Source: Erodium maritimum (lineage: Eukaryota; Streptophyta; Magnoliopsida; Geraniales; Geraniaceae). Taken from it: DNA of 64,000 nt. Numbering within the stretch: position 1 is the stretch's first letter; each line of letters starts with the position of its first letter. The position numbers and the translations under genes were made by a program. The notes beneath the pieces were generated by a model, which saw only the letters and a program-made list of their open reading frames with translations, searched no databases and had not been told where the DNA came from. Where the stretch lies: positions 43,045,039-43,109,038 of the forward strand of contig OY997590.1 in the NCBI GenBank assembly GCA_963921825.1. Reading direction: 5' to 3'. Shown here one piece after another: positions 60,980-64,000 of the stretch.

Positions 60980-63654
60980 TGTCACGCCCCAATTTCAGAG
61001 AACCGAACTCGGGACGCGAACATTTTAAAACATAAAAGCACTTGAACCTGTTTTGAATAAAAGCTTTGACATTTCCATTTACTTCTCAAAATAATAGTAT
61101 TTACAATACAAAAACGTCCCAACAAGTGGACAGGGTACAATATCCGTCACTAGACTCAACAAAATAAAGACCAGACTCCGCTCCAAGCTCCACCAGCTAC
61201 AAGAGCTAACCTAGTCCGCCTAGTGATCAGTACCTGTAGGAAAAGCAGCTAGGGGTGAGCGTTCGCTCACCTCCACGGATACCAGACTGACTATGGCATA
61301 ATTAGTAGATAAAGCCAGTAACACCAACGCTAAAACCAACACCTAAACCAACACCAACTCAAGTACTCAACCTAACCACAACCCGTTACCTTCCACAACA
61401 AACTCAACCTCAAACTCACGAAGTAAGACAACACATCCAACAATGAACTTCCCCAAAGACAAGAACACGGATCAGGCTAGCCGAAGAATGCTCAGAACCT
61501 GCCGAGCCTCGTACGCGGTCAGGCCAGCCGAAGAATGCTCGTAACCTGCCGGGACCCGGTCACGGATCAGGCTAGCCGAAGAATGCTCATAACCTCTCGG
61601 GATCCGGACACTGAACAGGCTAGCCGAAGAATGCTCAGAACCTGCCGAGGCTCGAGTTTGGTCAGGCCAGCCAAAGAATGCTCGCAACCTGCCAAAATCC
61701 ACACCACTCCCCGACACACAGTCGGATCGGGCAACACACGACCACAAACACAAGCAAGTTCAACAGACAAGCACTCAGGGCCACTCAAGACACCTCAACA
61801 GTCAAGACTCGGGTTCAACATCCCCACGGGCCATCATGGCCTCCCAAGACACAACCACAAATACACGGGCTCTCATGGCCACCCAACACCAAATTAATTA
61901 ACACGGCTCTCAAGGCCACCCAAGACACCACACTTAAAATACGGGCTCTCAAGGCCACCCAAGACACCACACTTAAAATATGGGCTCTCAAGGCCACCCA
62001 ACTCAACAGTAAATAATACGGGCTCTCAAGGCCACCCAACTCAACAGTAAATAATACGGGCTCTCAAGGCCACCCAACTCAACAGTAAATAATACGGGCT
62101 CTCAAGGCCACCCAACTCAACAGTAAATAATACGGGCTCTCAAGGCCACCCAACCCAAAAGTAAATAATACGGGCTCTCAAGGTCACCCAACCCAACAGT
62201 AAATAATACGGGCTCTCAAGGCCACCCAACTCAACAGTAAATAATACGGGCTCTCAAGGCCACCCAACTCAACAGTAAATAATACGGGCTCTCAAGGCCA
62301 CCCAAACTAAACAATTAAAAACGCACAACAACCTCCGGCATACTCGATGCCTCCAACAGTCCTAAGATCACTAGTTTCACAAATAACCTCCGGGCATGGT
62401 CATATGCCTCCAGTAATTCAATTATCGCTAAGTTCTCTGTTCCTACGACACTACTAAGTGTCACATGCCTTTCTCTTAAACGCTACAATCCCGTATCATG
62501 CTTTTCTAATATTTAAATAATTCTACTCAACCCACGACACCCCGGTGTCACATGCAATTCTACTATTAACTTTCCCTAATCAGGGCCGAGATCCGGCTAC
62601 TTTTCCCTACCTCGTAGATAAATCCAAAAGCGCTCCAACAACACCCGAAGTACACCCACTCACTCGCCGAGCTTCCCTTTGCCTCGGTCCGTAGCACGAT
62701 CTAAAAGAACACAAAATCAAAGTACTTATAAACTAGTACGAATAAACCGAAAATTAATAAACTTAACGCCCAAACGTAACCCCGACAATGCCGATCACTC
62801 CCAAACTTCCCCATTACTCGGTATTGCCGATGAAGGACCCGTAAGGGCCAGATTCGCCCGACATGGCGAATCTGCCCGGTTTTGGTTAATTGCCTTCCGG
62901 GGCTCCAAAAGCCCCCGTTTTCGTTTCTACGGTCTTAGAATATTTCAAGGAACCCAACGCACTTGACGGAATTGAATTCCGACTTCTAAGTCAATTAATT
63001 AATGTTTAAAGTTTCCCAAAACCCGTTAATTACAACTTCTCCAAATTAATTCCAAATTTCGATTCGATTAGGAATAAGTGGTCCGGGGGACGTTTTAAAC
63101 CACCCGAACATTAAAACCCGAGCAACCGAGCACGTGGGCCCCACCCCAACCACTTGGCCGAGACCCTAGGGTTTGAGGGGGGGCTCGGCCACCATGTGGT
63201 GGCTGCTGCCAGCTCCGGCCAGCCACCACATGGCCGGCCGGCCACCACCCACGGTGGCCGGAGCTCCTCCCGAGCCTGCGGTCACCGGAAAACGTGCCCT
63301 TACACCCCCAAACACCTCTAAAACGTCCCCAACACCTCCCAAACTCTACAAAACCTTAAGCCTTAGTTTATACTCAAACCCTAGCCTTCAAGAAAATAAT
63401 CGAAACGAGAATCGGGTTAGTGCTTACTCGAGAGGAAGACGAGGGGAAGAGATTTGCTCCTTGCTTTGAATCGATCTAAGGGTTGAAAATCAAACCCTAA
63501 CTCCACTTCCTTTCTTCTCTCTTCTTCTCCTTCTTCTTCTCTCTCTAAAACCTCTCTTCTTCTTTCTAAATTTTAAAACAACTAACACTAACTCCCAAAA
63601 CCCTCTCCCCTTTACCCTATGTTCGGCCAACCCTCTCATCCACCCATGTTCCCC
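60980..63654 (-). repeat. 5' LTR of chromovirus A, truncated
   Basis: On the minus strand it ends GGGGCGTGACA at 60980. It follows LTR 43869-47081 with about 0.7% substitutions by eye and fewer 38-bp minisatellite units (about 12 instead of 14). It stops at about 63654 (CACCCATGTTCCCC), so about 460 bp of the outer (5') end of the LTR are missing. A different tandem repeat follows. Confidence 0.9.
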
Positions 63655-64000
63655 TAAAAAAATGTTCTTTTTGTCCCTCAAGGGACTCCTATGGGCCTCT
63701 AGTTGTGTATAGACATTGATATGCCTATTAAAGTACCCCACCAACCATGGAAAAACTCAATTTGAGACCATTTGGACTTCAAACAAAATAGCCTCTCATC
63801 TAGACATACTATTGTACTTCAGAAATAAATAGGAGTAACAAATTGTTCTTTTTGTCCCTCAAAGGACTCATATGGGCCTCTAGTTGTTTATACACATAGA
63901 TATGCCTATTAAAGTACTACCACAAACCTTGGGAACCCAAATCCGAGACCGTTTGTGATTGAAACAATATAGTCTTTCATCCTGACATATTGCAATATGT
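63655..64000. repeat. Start of a second satellite, ~181-bp period
   Basis: GTTCTTTTTGTCCCTCAA begins at 63664 and again at 63845, a 181-bp period. Other shared blocks are TATGGGCCTCTAGTTGT and ATATGCCTATTAAAGTAC. The two units are about 80% alike by eye and the second runs off the window. The family is unknown to me. The unit length is within the range common for plant centromeric satellites, but two units do not prove an array. Confidence 0.75.

Larger units (their letters stand above)
41320..63654 (-). mobile_element. Chromovirus A complex: tandem Tekay-type dimer sharing an LTR, with element B inserted
   Basis: On the minus strand, from right to left: LTR (60980-63654, truncated), primer-binding site, gag/protease/start of RT (58264-60382), foreign element B (49081-58263), RNase H/integrase/chromodomain (47096-49080), polypurine tract, complete LTR (43869-47081), primer-binding site, and a second gag/protease (41320-43270) cut by the copia LTR. 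The middle LTR therefore serves as 3' LTR of one unit and 5' LTR of the next. Both gag copies share the same frameshift, the same altered protease motif and a common TAG, so they are copies of one already dead sequence. About 750 bp of RT core is missing where B lies. Confidence 0.82.

Overview
This window is nuclear heterochromatin from a flowering plant. It contains no convincing host gene, rRNA, tRNA or CRISPR array. The evidence for a plant is the retroelement set: an Athila-type Ty3/gypsy element with an env-like reading frame, Tekay-type chromoviruses (Ty3/gypsy with a C-terminal chromodomain), and Ty1/copia elements. The primer-binding sites that can be seen carry the initiator-tRNA-Met complement TGGTATCAGAGC. 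Long tandem satellites plus nested, broken retroelements suggest pericentromeric or knob-like DNA. The species cannot be told from the sequence.

Layout. (1) 1-20663 is a satellite with a ~477/478-bp monomer. The flanks hold diverged, sometimes deleted monomers. The core (about 6660-18290) is a near-identical 955-bp dimer repeated about 12 times. (2) 20664-38633 is a minus-strand Athila-type element inserted in that satellite. Its 3' LTR is complete, but its 5' half is lost inside the reverse transcriptase (RT) gene, and the satellite resumes at 38634. Nested in it are a solo copia LTR (23254-25008, TSD ATAAG) and a full-length copia element (28051-36509, TSD TAATT, LTRs of exactly 1687 bp). 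The copia element splits the Athila integrase. (3) 38634-40075 is three more satellite monomers. (4) 40076-41320 is a reversed, truncated copia LTR of the same family. (5) 41320-63654 is a chromovirus complex. Minus-strand element A has the order (right to left) LTR - gag/protease - pol - LTR - second gag/protease, which is a tandem dimer sharing an LTR. Its RT core is replaced by plus-strand element B (49081-58263). B is circularly permuted (pol - LTR - gag - protease - start of RT) with an exact 143-bp terminal overlap. (6) 63655-64000 is the start of a different tandem repeat with a ~181-bp period.

None of the retroelement genes is intact: every polyprotein is interrupted by stops, frameshifts or deletions. 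The elements nevertheless look young. The copia LTR pair differs at about 18 of 1687 sites, and the A-family LTRs differ by roughly 0.7%, both counted by eye. Mobilisation in trans, recombination between LTRs and recent satellite amplification therefore explain the region better than autonomous transposition. The most unusual structures are the permuted, terminally redundant chromovirus, the 1910-bp alternation inside the 955-bp array, and a palindrome shared by the LTRs of two distant gypsy lineages.
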